The notes beneath the pieces are model-generated. The model was not told the origin of the DNA and did no database searches. It worked only from the letters and a program-made list of their open reading frames with translations. This document shows, piece after piece, positions 48,541 through 59,929 of a stretch of DNA of 64,000 nt. The position numbers and the translations under genes were made by a program. The DNA comes from Phragmites australis. Its lineage: Eukaryota; Streptophyta; Magnoliopsida; Poales; Poaceae. The DNA is taken from the NCBI RefSeq assembly GCF_958298935.1, contig NC_084935.1:3854001-3918000 (forward strand), written 5' to 3'. Positions within the stretch are counted from its first letter, which is position 1. Each line of letters opens with the position of its first letter.

Positions 48541-48609
48541 AGTGAAACAATCTTCCTTCAAAAGAAGTAGTGAAACAATCTTCCTTCAAAAGAAGCAGTG
48601 AAACAATCC
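48541..48609. repeat. 28-bp tandem repeat, 2.5 copies
   Basis: agtgaaacaatcttccttca + aaagaagt repeats at 48541, 48569 and (partial) 48597. Copies one and two are nearly identical. Confidence 0.92.
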
Positions 48610-48879
48610 AGTGGTAGTTAGTGTCCTATTCTCAAAACAAAAACCATTGACTCTACGTATCGCATGTAAAACCAATAGTAGATTTTTTTGTCTTTTATTG
48701 AATCTTTTTCATGGCTCGATAGAGAATTTGATAAGTCAATTATTTTTTTCATCTTTCATAATATGGTTAACCACCGTATTAACTAATCAATTACGAAAAA
48801 TTGGATTGTATTTTATAATTCTTTTTTTCTACAGCACCTCGACGTGACATATGCATGAAAGAGGTTCAAGAATCCATTT

Positions 48880-49140
48880 TTCTATAAGGGCTAAGAAAGA
48901 ATCACTTTTTTTTGGCTTATTGACCTTATATTGCAGGGTGGATATTGAAAGATAGAAAATATTTCCCTCCAAACCATACATATGCCTTTCATCGAATACG
49001 ACTTTTTACATAATTCTACATGGATGTATCAGATTATCAAGTATGGAATTATATTTACTCACTTTAAATTGAGTATCCGTTTCCCTCCTTTTGCCGCTAG
49101 GAAACCATTCAAACCCAAAATACATTAAAGTATACGAGAT
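48880..49140 (-). other. Probable plastid DNA insertion with group II intron 3' end
   Basis: On minus, about 49010-48975 reads 'gtcgtattcgatgaaaggc' then atatgtatggttt, matching a degraded domain V of a plastid group II intron. Downstream, 'ccaccctgcaatataaggtc' resembles the intron's last bases. Upstream, 'ggcaaaaggagggaaacgga' and 'tactcaatttaaagtgagta' also look plastid. Substitutions indicate an old nuclear insertion. The exact plastid intron was not identified. Confidence 0.55.
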
Positions 49141-49421
49141 ATTGATATCCAATATTTTTTAAGGACCAAATCCAAGTTGAGAACGCTACGTACATCTTGT
49201 GATGTAGATTGTGATAATTTTATTTCATTATTAAAAAAGATTCAAGTTAAGTGTGTATTTTAGACTTTAGACTGACTCTCAGATCGGTCAAGGACCCTAA
49301 CAAGTCAATACCTTTTGTTCTTTTTTTTTATTTTTGGGAAACCATTTGGTTGCGTTCTTCTAAAAATTAGTTTTTTTAGAGGTCTAAAAATTAGTTAGGC
49401 CGTATCTTCTCATTTCGTTCT

Positions 49422-49530
49422 TGGGCCGAATTAACTGCATTATTGGGCCGAAGAGAACTTCAGCTGGAGAAAAAAACGACGTTGGCTAGCCCAGTTATTA
49501 ATGGGCTCGATCCAGTTATTAGTTGGCCCA
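49422..49530. promoter_or_regulatory. Cluster of site II elements in the eEF1B-beta promoter
   Basis: Four TGGGCY/RGCCCA motifs lie at 49422-49427, 49444-49449, 49502-49507 and 49525-49530, just upstream of the probable transcription start near 49560-49600. Site II elements bind TCP factors and are enriched upstream of ribosomal and translation-factor genes. A partial telo-box (aaaccct) occurs at about 49614. Confidence 0.6.
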
Positions 49531-49589
49531 TATAATATTCTCCCGTCCATCGGTATATGCCGAGTTCGATCCCACCACCGTCGGATGGG

Positions 49590-50555
49590 ATCCAACGTCT
49601 GGCAGCAGCCGCAGAAACCCTCGCATCGTCGTATCCCTCGCTATATCTCCCTCCGCTCGCCCCAGCGGCCGCCTCCACCCTCGCCTGCCCACGCCGTCGC
49701 CGAAGCCCTCTGCTCCACCCGCCCCGATCCCGTCCAGAGAAAAGGTGAAGACTTTGAATGCTTCTGTTCCAGTTCTTCGCCGATTTGTAGTTTCGAATGT
49801 TTGTTGCTCGTAGGTTGTGTGCGAATTTATGGTTTCTTCGCTTCAGTTAAGCGAAAGATTGGGCCTTTTGCCCGTCGTGTTTGCTGGATTCGATTCGGGA
49901 TTCTTGTTTCGTTTCTTCCTGAAATATGTCATCTGTGCTGTAATCTAGTCGATTGTAGTTGTTTGAAAGCTCCAGGCTATTCGCTCTTATTTTTACTAGA
50001 TTTATTGTTAAGTATCAGGTACCCGTTAAACTTTGCAACGCGACGATTCGTTAGCCCATTGATGTCAGATCTGATAATTTCACTGAACAATCTATATTTT
50101 CGCGAAATGGATCATAATAAAATAGGAGTGACTTTAGTTCTATGGTCTTAGATTTGTCTTGGATGTTATAGGTACTGCCTCGTCTATTGGATCAGCTATT
50201 GGATAAACATACTTTTTGATCAGCGGGGTCCTTTCGATACCAATAGGATAAGCTGTTGGTTTAGATTAAGCAGTTCGGTTCTGCAGTACGGTGTGCCCAT
50301 AAACTGTTAGTTGAGCTCTGGATTAGTTATGATACTTCAGATGCTAAACATAAGTCTAGGATCAGGGTTTAGGGCTACTTGTTAGTTTTAATATCCATTT
50401 ACCGTTTCAGGATTTTGCTTTACAATTTGAGTAGCAGCATGTTTAGTTATTAATTGCCTATCCATAGACTGTTATCATGATTGAGCTTTTCAAGTTGTTC
50501 TAATACCATTCTCTTCCGTGCCGATAGATCACTAGTGAAACTTTCTTGAGGGGAG
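49590..50555 (+). other. 5' UTR and leader intron of eEF1B-beta
   Basis: A GC-rich leader ends around 49744 at a GT donor (gagaaaag|gtgaag). A ~780-bp T-rich intron follows, ending near 50527 (gccgatag|atcac), shortly before the ATG at 50556. Large leader introns are common in highly expressed plant translation genes. Boundaries are inferred from signals only. Confidence 0.6.
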
Positions 50556-52297
50556 ATGGCGGTTTCTTTCGCGAATGTTAACTCTGAGGCAGGGCTTAAA
50601 AAGCTTGACGATTACCTTCTCACTCGCAGCTACATCACTGGGTATGTGATTTATGCTACCCTATTTACTCATTGGTCATATCTGTTGCACTGGACTTACA
50701 CTGCAATGATCTGCCTCTAGCTACCAAGCTTCCAAGGATGACTTGGCTGTCTATTCTTCATTTTCTGCCGCTCCCTCATCCAAGTATACCAATGTTGCAA
50801 GGTGGTTCAGTCACATTGATGCACTCCTGAGGCTGAGGTATGCTCTTAATCTGAGATTGTTTTTAGGCTTTTAGCATATACTGTTCAGTGGTTTATAATT
50901 GCATAATGATCCGATTATGTTCAGTGGGGTTACTGAAGAGGGCCAAGGCGTCAAGGTTGAGTCATCAGCTGTTCCTGTTGCCTCAACCCCTGATGTTGCT
51001 GAAGCAAAGGTACAACCATCAACCTGATGAGCTCAAATGGTTACAGCTGTTTCCTTCTGTTTTTGCTGAAAACTGCAAAGTGGTTGGATGTGTTCACGTA
51101 GTCATACTTTGGTGCTAATGGCTGGCTTGAATTGTTGTTAATGGAAGTTATCATTGATCGATATTTGAATAGCCAATCATGCGGTTCAATTTCTTGTCAC
51201 AAAAATGCACTTTCAATCTTTCATACTCCCATTGCTCTGATTAATCTTCTAACTGCAGGCCCCAGCAGCTGACGACGACGACGACGATGTTGACCTTTTC
51301 GGTGAGGAGACTGAAGAGGAGAAGAAGGCTGCTGAAGAGCGTGCTGCGGCTGTCAAGGCTTCTGCCAAGAAGAAGGAATGTATGTTAGTATACAAGTTGT
51401 TCTATTTTATTCTCATCTATCTTTTTGCAGTTATACTTGTATTTGGAAAGTTATACACTCTTTGTTCATAGTATAGTATTGTTGAAGTTATGTTTTGTAC
51501 TCAGCAAAATTTAAAACCTGATGCTAACTTTGTCCTTTGTCAGCTGGGAAGTCATCAGTTCTGCTTGATGTGAAACCATGGGATGATGAGACTGACATGA
51601 CCAAGCTCGAGGAAGCTGTAAGGAGCATGAAGATGGAGGGCTTGTTCTGGGGGGCCTGTAAGTTACAACTCAGTTGTTTTCCAACTCACGAAATTGAGTC
51701 ATGCAGACACTGCTGTATACTATTTAGTTGGGTTTTTAACATGAATATTTACCATCTGTTGCAGCCAAACTTGTCCCGGTTGGATACGGCATTAAGAAGT
51801 TGCAAATCATGATGACAATCGTTGATGATCTCGTCTCTGTTGACACTCTCATCGAGGAGCATTTGTGCGCCGAGCCAGTGAATGAGTATGTTCAGAGCTG
51901 CGATATTGTTGCCTTCAACAAAATCTGTAAGTTGTTTCAGCAAGTGATCCTTCAATTTTCGCAAAGCTGCGTTAGCATGATACTAACATAGATGTTTTTT
52001 CATTAATATCCACCTATGTTTGCATCAGCATTATTATGCTAAAATAGATGGTTTTTCATGAATATCAACCTATGTTTCCATAATGTTGCATCCTGCATTC
52101 CTCCACCATTAGTGATTTGTAGCAAAATTGAGCTCCCAGTAGCCTCAAGGCCCTCATAAAATTTGCTACATGTTTTTTATGGATAATAAGAAAATGTTTC
52201 CTGTTCTCGAACATTAGGACGTGCATCATCTCTTGTGCTTTTGACCGTGTTGATTGAGAACTACCTAACCTTATGATCGACCTCATCTGTTGCAGAA
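50556..52297 (+). CDS. EF1B-beta: Elongation factor 1-beta (eEF1B guanine-exchange subunit)
   Basis: This protein recharges eEF1A by exchanging GDP for GTP during translation elongation in the cytosol. Coding exons: 50556-50641, 50721-50837, 50925-51009, 51259-51379, 51544-51657, 51765-51926 and the last two bases of the stop at 52296-52297. They give 228 aa, the usual length. The start [20 protein letters not shown] leads a GST-C-like N-terminal part with [13 protein letters not shown] and [20 protein letters not shown]. An acidic stretch, [20 protein letters not shown], follows. The catalytic C-terminal domain runs from [16 protein letters not shown] through [20 protein letters not shown] to CDIVAFNKI. 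The stop codon T|AA is split by the final intron (51927-52295). The 3' UTR extends to about 52480-52510. Confidence 0.96.
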
Positions 52298-52509
52298 ATT
52301 TTCTTGAGGCAGGCGATGGTGGTCGGTTGCCAATGTACCCAGTGTTAAAAGAGTTTCGCGTTGCTGTGTTATCGTGGTGTTGCTAGTAATTGGCGGTGAG
52401 GTTTTTGGGATAGTCGAGTCGAATGTACAAGAACGAAATGACTTTGCTTTAATTTGGAATAACCATCAGGCTGGAATTGTGTTACCAGTATTCTTGGCCG
52501 CAGTTTTTT

Positions 52510-54430
52510 TTATTCATGGCTCGTATATCTCTAGCTGCTAGATTTACTCATGATCAGAGGTGCCTTTTGAAAGCCGGGGGACGCTGCGAGCGTGAGCGGT
52601 GCCCTCCCTCGCTTGGTCCAACCGGCTCCACTTCCAAGCAATATCTGTGGCCAAATTGCTCGCATTTTCAAGTAGATATCACCGAGATTGCGACAGGACA
52701 AACAGAAACCTACCTCGCTCAAAGAAACCCTCTTCGTGGCAAAAATAAAAAGCCTAACATCTTCTTTGCTCCCAATCTCCCATCACTCGCTCTATATTTG
52801 CGAAATACCATCTCGTTTGATCTCTGCTACCACTGTTCTCTGCTGTAGCAAATTGTCAGGCGCCACATCCAACGCTCTGCCGAGCCCAAAGGTATACAAC
52901 ATCAACTTCTCCACGAACCCAGTGGAGACAGTGTACATGTGTCAGAAACCTGAGTATATGAACTCTCAGATCCGCGAGAAGATACTACCAAATCTGTTGC
53001 ACCAAAGAGCTCGCCCAACCAATTATCCTCTTCGAAATCTTCAACGTTCCATTCCTTGTCAGTTAACATCTGAATCCTCAACACGTTCCTAGTTCCTAAG
53101 AGAGATAAAGCTGCGATCTCATCTGAATATCTCTTCGATTCACCGCAGATACGACACATTCAGAGTTGACCATCTGGTAGATACGCTTGGTTCACATTCT
53201 GAAAAAAATAATATGTATCAAAATTAGTATCCATTCTTTTAACCAAAAGCGACACGCGATTCAGGACCACATCGCAGCAGCTTCTCGGCTCCTAGAACTT
53301 CACAATTCGCCCATTTATCGATAATTTTACGCATTCATCGTTCCATCCGAGAATGATAAATGATGGGTGTCTCTGCTCTGCCCAAACATTCTTGCACAGC
53401 CAGAGGAAAAAATTGCATGAGCCCAACTACATAAACAATGGTATGGTATGGCTTTCGATGACAAGCTTTTATCTTGTGGATCCCTAGGATCCTTCCCGTA
53501 ACTAACAAAGACCACAATGTCCCGAGAGGGCGGAGCTCCTTAGTAACCATCTCAAAGAAGTTCGTAGAGTATTGCATTGCACACTATCTGCAAGCCTGTA
53601 AATATATCTGATTACAGTGAGCAGCGAGCACACATTCAATGGCACATCGGCATTTGCCAAAGGTGTGGAATGTTGCTTGGCACTCACTCCTTGGCGCCAT
53701 CTTTTTCCCAAAGTTGGGCACAGGCACACACAAATGTGCCGGGGAGCTGCCTCTGATCCTGGCTTCAATGGAGATTTGGGGACCTTCAGGTCCAGGCTGG
53801 CTTTCCGGTTTGGGCAACGAGCATGTTCCAAGAACCGTAGTTGCAATGCTACTTCTGTACATTCAGCTACATGATTTTCATGCAATCATGCTTCATGAGG
53901 AAGACCGTGTTCTTGAGATGGGCTACATGCATTAGAATAAAAGTTAAGGGTTCATTGAGTGAAACTTCTTTTATCCCATTGGACGAAAAAGAACTATATA
54001 TATAGGATAATATATGGGCCATCAACATATCTGGTATCTGAGGATTAAAAGGAAAAGGAAAGTAAAAAAACAAAGCTGAAAATCTTTCCTATGAACAGCT
54101 CGAATGTTGCTCTTGAACAAGCCCGCAGAAGTGTGAATTGTGATCTTCATTCAGTACCACACCTTGGTGCATTAGGTATCCTGTCCGATCGATTTGCCGT
54201 TCAACTGAACCTTCCTTCAATACGGAATATTACGGCACCACACCAATGGGAATTCTCTGCTGTGTCAGGACCATCAAATGTAAGCTGCAAAGAGCAGGTC
54301 ATCCAAATTTTAGTACCGGCAAGCCGTTCGGACAAATTTTTTTTGTCAGGAATATGTACTCTTATAATTTCCGGGTTTCTCCTGTAACTTACCTCCGTTC
54401 ATATCATACTGACCTCGAACTTGTGCGCCT
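52510..54430. other. Region of anonymous exon-like fragments
   Basis: Open frames occur on minus at 53159-52902 (85 codons, starts MCRICGESKRYSDEIAALSL) and 53862-53584 (92 codons, PGPEGPQISIEARIRGSSPA), with plus shadows. They look more coding-like than chance, but no family, start or consistent splicing is recognised. They may be captured or decayed gene fragments between eEF1B-beta and the LAZY gene. Confidence 0.35.
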
Positions 54431-54436
54431 CTCGTT

Positions 54437-55774
54437 TTAGATCTCCAGAACAATGACTGCGAAGCAGAAAATTTCATTCAGTCCATGCTTACCGGCAGAG
54501 CTCATTAGTTGCAATGCTTTTTCCACGCACTAGTCTTGTAACTGTGTGTTCAAGGTAAGGTGGAAAATATAGTTAAAGGGCGTGTTCTTACAGTCTGTAT
54601 CTGTTTTGTCCCACTTAAAGCTATCGGAGCCCTTGTCATCATCTTCTTCATCATGGCGACAATCTCTTATCATCCTCCCGCTCGGTTTGTCCTCCAGATA
54701 GTACTTCCTCGATGACGCCGCGGCGCTGCTCGGCCGAGCATTCATCTTCTTCTGAAGCATCGTCCTAAACAACTGTGTGCACGCGAACACGAAAGGTACG
54801 TAGCATCATATTAGCATATATGTCTACATGACCAGCGACGACAGATGATTCATATAACAGATCATATATACTGCGGATAGCTAGCACAGTTACCTTCTCC
54901 ATTCTTGATTCTATTGGATCCTTCAAGCTCGGCGCGGGCGCGAAGCAGCCGCGGCAGACGAACATCTTCTTGAGCAGGAACTTGAAGGACTTCTGCTTGA
55001 CGGTGGCGCCGTTGCTGTTGACGAGGAGGTCCCTGGCCTTGCTCAGTATGATCTGCGTGTCCGGCGAGAACTCCCCGCCCTCGCCCTCGTTTGCCGCCTG
55101 CTTCAGGGAGAGCCTCCGGTCGACCTCGAGGCTGGAGGGGCAGTTGAGGAACCTGTCGAGCGGCATCTGGTTAGCGCGGTCCTCGTCGGTGGCCTCCGAC
55201 CCGCGGGCGCTGGACTTGGACTTGGCGCGCCGGAGCAGCTTGTTCAGCGCGTCCTGCAGCTTCTTCACCTCCTCGATGGTGAAGTCCGGCACGTCGGCTT
55301 GCGACGACGCGCGAGGGCCTCCTACCTCCGCCGTCGCCGTCGCCGCCGCCGCGTGCAGCGGCGACTCGTTCCCTAGCGTCCCGATCGAGAGCAGGGCCTG
55401 CGGCCAGTCGCCGTTGGGGCTCTTCTCCTCGCGAGCGTGATCTTGGCGGCAGCTTTCTCGGACCGGGACATCTGACGTAAAACCCATGCATGCAAAAGCA
55501 GGCTCGTCAGTGAGAAGCCAAGAAAAGCACGTACGCCCGCTGATAACAAGCACGAAACGGAAACACTCACCGCGAGCTGAGCTCGCGACGGCGGCCTCGG
55601 ATCGTCCCTTGTCTTGTCTACCATTGAAGCGATTCTGCATCCAGTTAATGATCTGCAGAGTGCAGACAAAAGTAACCATGAGACACTAGAAATGAACAGA
55701 TCAAATGTACATGGAAGAACTGCTATAGCATCAGTGGATGAGAGAACCCAGCTTGCAACTGGGCTTACCCCCAT
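54437..55774 (-). CDS. LAZY: LAZY-family gravitropism protein (qSOR1/DRO1-like)
   Basis: LAZY proteins link statolith sedimentation to polar auxin flow and set root or shoot angle. Five coding exons: 55774-55769 (only ATG GGG), 55652-55571, 55471-54894, 54772-54592 and 54456-54437, for 288 aa. Motif I IINWMQNRF is at 3-11 and motif II WPQALLSIGTLG at 52-63. A coiled DFTIEEVKKLQDALNKLLRR segment, LPLDRF-type MPLDRFLNCPSSLEVDRRLS, SPDTQIILSKARDLLVN and KSFKFLLKKMFVC follow. The last exon completes the conserved C-terminal CCL motif KWDKTDTDFIVLEI. Shoot versus root function is not visible in sequence, but the overall sequence is closest in my memory to rice qSOR1, which also neighbours an EF1-beta gene. 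The 5' UTR continues to about 55980. Confidence 0.93.
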
Positions 55775-56218
55775 GTCTTCTTGCTCTTCGTGCTGCTCCG
55801 GGAGAACGACAAGTACCCTGTGAATCTGAGCAGTGTGACAGTCTGCAAGAGCGGCAGAGAATCGACTGGGAGGCAACAGAAGCTCAGTTCCAGGGTTTTG
55901 AAGGTGCCCTCTGATTGGTCAGTCAGGACTATTCATTGGGAGGTTTTAGAGCGCAGAGCATGAGTGAAAGCAAAGCAGAGAGAAGTGGCTTTAGATGCAA
56001 CCAGGGTCCCCTGCTCCCCTGAATTAAATAGGGTTAGTGAGACTACAGTCTTCCACAGAAACCCATGGCTACAGATTGAGGGTAGTGGCCAATTTGCATT
56101 GTTGCATCCAGTTACATGCTTTACACGTACAATGGGCGTCAATTTAACCGGCAAAATTACCCACACAATTGTGCAATTATCTAGGTTGTATTCTCGGTCG
56201 AAGCATAAACGCAAGCAA

Positions 56219-56640
56219 GTATATATATATATATATATATAGGACACCTATTCTATACTCCTAGGAGTATGTACTCCCACATGCAATATACCATCTAAAC
56301 AAATACTTTATACTCTTTTATCATTTTTAGTATACTCTAATACTAATTCTAAGATACTCCAATATGAGTTGTATGAAAAAAAATTCAATGTTAGTCTTTT
56401 ATTTTTGCTATATACTCTTTTTTATACATAAAAGAAGTATATACGCAAATTAAGATAAAATTCATGGAATTTCATAAAAAATTTCGTGGGATTTGTATTG
56501 TAGTATCTTATAATTACTAATAAAGTATATTTAAAGTGATAAAGAAGTATAACTCATGTGTAAAAGTGGTATATGAGAGGTGGGAGTACATACACCCAGG
56601 AGTACATACTAGTTTTCCTATATATATATATATATATATT
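56219..56640. mobile_element. MITE inserted in a TA microsatellite
   Basis: The element spans 56241-56619 between (TA)n runs at 56219-56240 and 56620-56638. Its ends form ~39-bp imperfect inverted repeats: ggacacctattctatactcc / gagtatgtactcccac versus gtgggagtacatacaccc / aggagtacatactagttttcc. The AT-rich interior has no coding. The flanking TA tracts fit insertion into a TA target, as in Stowaway- or Tourist-like families. Confidence 0.8.
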
Positions 56641-58880
56641 TACAACCCTAAATGATTGTTACTGTAAGTCTTAAAAATAAAATCATATCTATTGTATATA
56701 ACAGCTACAACATTTATTTAATGTGATTAATCAACGCTATTATACTCAGGCTCTACCTAGCTTTTTGTTATTTCCTCAATAATGAAGAAAGCTTCTAGTA
56801 TTTTTTTTTCTTTAATTTGTTCAGATTAACGTGGGAATTTTACGCAGGCAGATGAGTCCATTTTAGTCATCAATATCTATCCTAGTCTTTCGACTAGTAA
56901 TACCATGCCACTTATTAATCCCCTAAAGATGTTTTTTGAGGTGGTTTTGCCACAAATGGGGATTGTGAAATCTGGTTTTGCAACAGAAACTGGCGCATCG
57001 ATAGAAATGGTGGTGCATGGTGTCAACTTTCTTCTTGTGCCCTCCTTTATCACCTTGTAAGCTATTCTCTGACAACATGCCATCGTACCATTTTAACTTA
57101 CACACCGGCCCTTCTCATTTCTCAAGCTTACATGTCAGCCGCGTGGCAAATCGTAAGCTAACATATACCGCGCAACATTGTGTCGGTAGCGGAAACATCC
57201 TAGGAATTAAGACCTCTTGATATTGATCTCGGCTTCTAACATTTTCTAACTAAACCAAGAGATTTAGATAGAGCTCGTCCCCACCATACGCTCTGATCGG
57301 AGGTGTAACTAATCTCAGATCGGTCACGATCCAATCTCGTGCGATGCTATAAAAATTAGAACGGAGAGTCTCGCACGATTTATCCCACGTGAGCTATAGC
57401 CGTTCTCCTCAAAACTTAACCGATTCTAAGGGTGTCACTATAGGGTGAAGATTGCCACCGCCGCCACGCCCCGCCTACGTGTTGGCGATCTCTTCCTCAC
57501 GCTGGCATCCGCTGCATCGCTTACTCCAAATCATCTTCAAGACCTAATGATATCGTTTGACTTTGGTATGTTATTCACTTTTTCGCTAATAATGTGTGTT
57601 CGGTTTTAAAAGTCAATGATCATATCTTAGGATGATTAAGATGTTACATGATGTTCACAAAGTACGATATCCAGTTGTTTTTTGAGAGGGACGATATCCA
57701 GTTAATGCAGTCCAATACTTGAGTAGTTAAAATGGAGCTCTCCGGTTCACTTTATTGTACCTGTTGTTCCTGACCATATTTGGAACTCGAACTGTCCGGC
57801 CGTAGTTCAGCAGGACTGTGGTTAGGTATGCTGCCGTGCTGAACCACCACCCCTGCAAAACACACAGTTCAAGAAGAAGATATTTTGCAGCCCCTGTCAC
57901 CGATCGGCCGGTGATAGAACCCACCCAGGCCGGGCAAAGCACCCCATGTTCCCAATTCGGCAGTCCGCAGTTCCCAATACAAAAGAAATCATCTTGATCA
58001 TTAAGGATGTGGCCGGTTGGTTCCTTTATAAGACTGGACAGGACGATCACATTCAGTAAACAGTGCCATTTTTCTGTTTAGTTGAATAAATGATATCACT
58101 TGTTCAGATCACCCATATAAAATTTAGGATTATTACTAGAAGATGTTGTATCATCTTATGTGAGAAATTTGAATGTACAGGTCATTTAGAATGGGTGATT
58201 ACGTTGTGTTAGATTCACCTCATGTGCCCCTTCTTTTCTGTTTTCTTTCTCCAATTCACCTCCTCCCATTTACCTTCCGTGCGCTCTCTCTTGGTGGCGA
58301 CGATTGGGTGACAACATTGTCCTTCGCCGGTCACAACCCGGTACGCCCCTCTCCCTCTCAAACCATTTTTTCAGGCTTCATTATGTCAGTGCTTTTTTTT
58401 TTGCATGTGAGCTATGAGGTATAGTGAAATATGAATTGGATTGCAAAAGTTTTCCATATCAACGACAGTTTGACTGAATCGTACTTTGATGGTTATATGA
58501 GGTTCTTCTGTGTAGGACACTATGTCGAATTTTTTTTTTCTGTTATGAACATGTATATAGATTTGCTGAATTGTACTTTGATGGTCATGAGTGTTGTTGT
58601 TATGTTGTATAATTTTCTTGTTATGTAACCAAATTTTTTGACACATGTTTGCCCTTCATTGAGTATTGTAGTGGACAAAAGGAAGTTGGAAAGGAAAAGA
58701 ATGTTAATGCTCACCGTGGTGGTTTTGTTTGTTCGATTAGACTAAGAAATAGGAGACAATCAATTACCTATGGTCCAACAGAGGAGATAGATATGATTAG
58801 AATTGACTATTTTAATAATAAAATTTATAATAATGATGGTTTATGTCCATGACAACGCGACCTTCGTTCGTGCTCTAACG
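56640..58880. other. Spacer with LTR-like and unassigned fragments
   Basis: Positions 57230-57540 have the texture of an LTR leader (cacgatccaatctcgtgcga, gtcactatagggtg), but no pair was found. The minus frame 58050-57727 (107 codons) contains FFCIGNCGLPNWEHG, with no confident family. The rest is AT-rich. Confidence 0.35.
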
Positions 58881-58979
58881 TCCAAGCTATGACCGGATAC
58901 AGAAAAGTTAGAAAGACTTCTACACCTATCTCTTGTTTTTCCTCTCTCCCATCCATAATAAAAAAATATTAAAAGATTC

Positions 58980-59720
58980 AGTAAGGCTTCCACTGAATGC
59001 GAGACAGCCTCTTAGCCCCCATTGGATATGCCCATGGCTACAACGGAGGCATGTACTGATGTGAAACACTTAAAAAGTTCATCTTCTTTCCCCGAAGGAC
59101 GACGGAATGCCCATTGCTCTCATCCAGTCAGCGTACAACCACAAGGAAGCCAAGGCACGAGAGACGAGAGTCCAACAGTGTCCTCCGCGGAAGCCCCGTA
59201 CCGTAGTGGGAGTAGAGTATTAGCGCGCCGGTACCAGGTTCCCCGCGCAGCAGCCGATGGCGCACCGACGCGGCCGACGCGGCGCAGCCCCGGCCGTTCG
59301 AGCCAACCCCTGGCGCGCGGACGTGGGCTCTCGCGCGTCCATCCATTCCGGCCATACTCTATTCCCCTCGCCGCGTCGGGGATCGGGCTCGCGCGCCACT
59401 AACCCAACCTGTGGGGTTATCTCGCAGCGCGGGAGGGTTTACGAGATCGGGGGGCCATCAAGTATCAACGAGGGGCGCGAGCTAGCTATTAGCCCGGAGA
59501 ATTAGGCGGAGGAAACCGGTCATTAAGAAACAGGTGTCACCCCGACACGGGGGAGCCTGGCCGTGCACACTGTCGTGACACTTGTCCCGTCCGGCTCCTG
59601 TTGGCCCGTCGCGCGGACGGCATCCGATTGGGTGTGCACCGCCACTTGTGCCGAGATCCCATACCCGGAGAGATGGGCGCCGTTCCTTCATTCGCCGATT
59701 GTTAACAACCTCTCTAATTA
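58980..59720. other. GC-rich block without a confident gene
   Basis: The block is CpG-rich with overlapping frames on both strands (126 codons plus, 75 codons minus). Codon-like periodicity is weak and no motif is seen. It could be a promoter/first exon remnant. Confidence 0.35.
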
Positions 59721-59929
59721 TATTTCCTTTGTTTTGTTCTTTTATAAATTTTTTCTTGTTCTTATTTTTTTATTTTTTAAATCTTTAATAGGTTTTTTTA
59801 AAAGATTTATAAAAGAAAGAAGAGAATCATAGGATGAAGATAATAGAAAAAAATTCTTTTGTAAAAAGAATCATTAAAGTGTTAAAAAACAAAAATTCCT
59901 TTACGAAGAAAAGGAGACTCACAAAGACA

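Noticed and set aside
50881..50924. An earlier acceptor (ctgttcag) for eEF1B-beta exon 3
   Set aside because: It leads into a stop (TAA) within a few codons. The acceptor at 50924 continues the conserved protein.
57727..58050. Minus frame with GNCGLPNWEHG, considered as a COBRA- or Cys-rich family piece
   Set aside because: The short similarity is not backed by flanking exons or further motifs.
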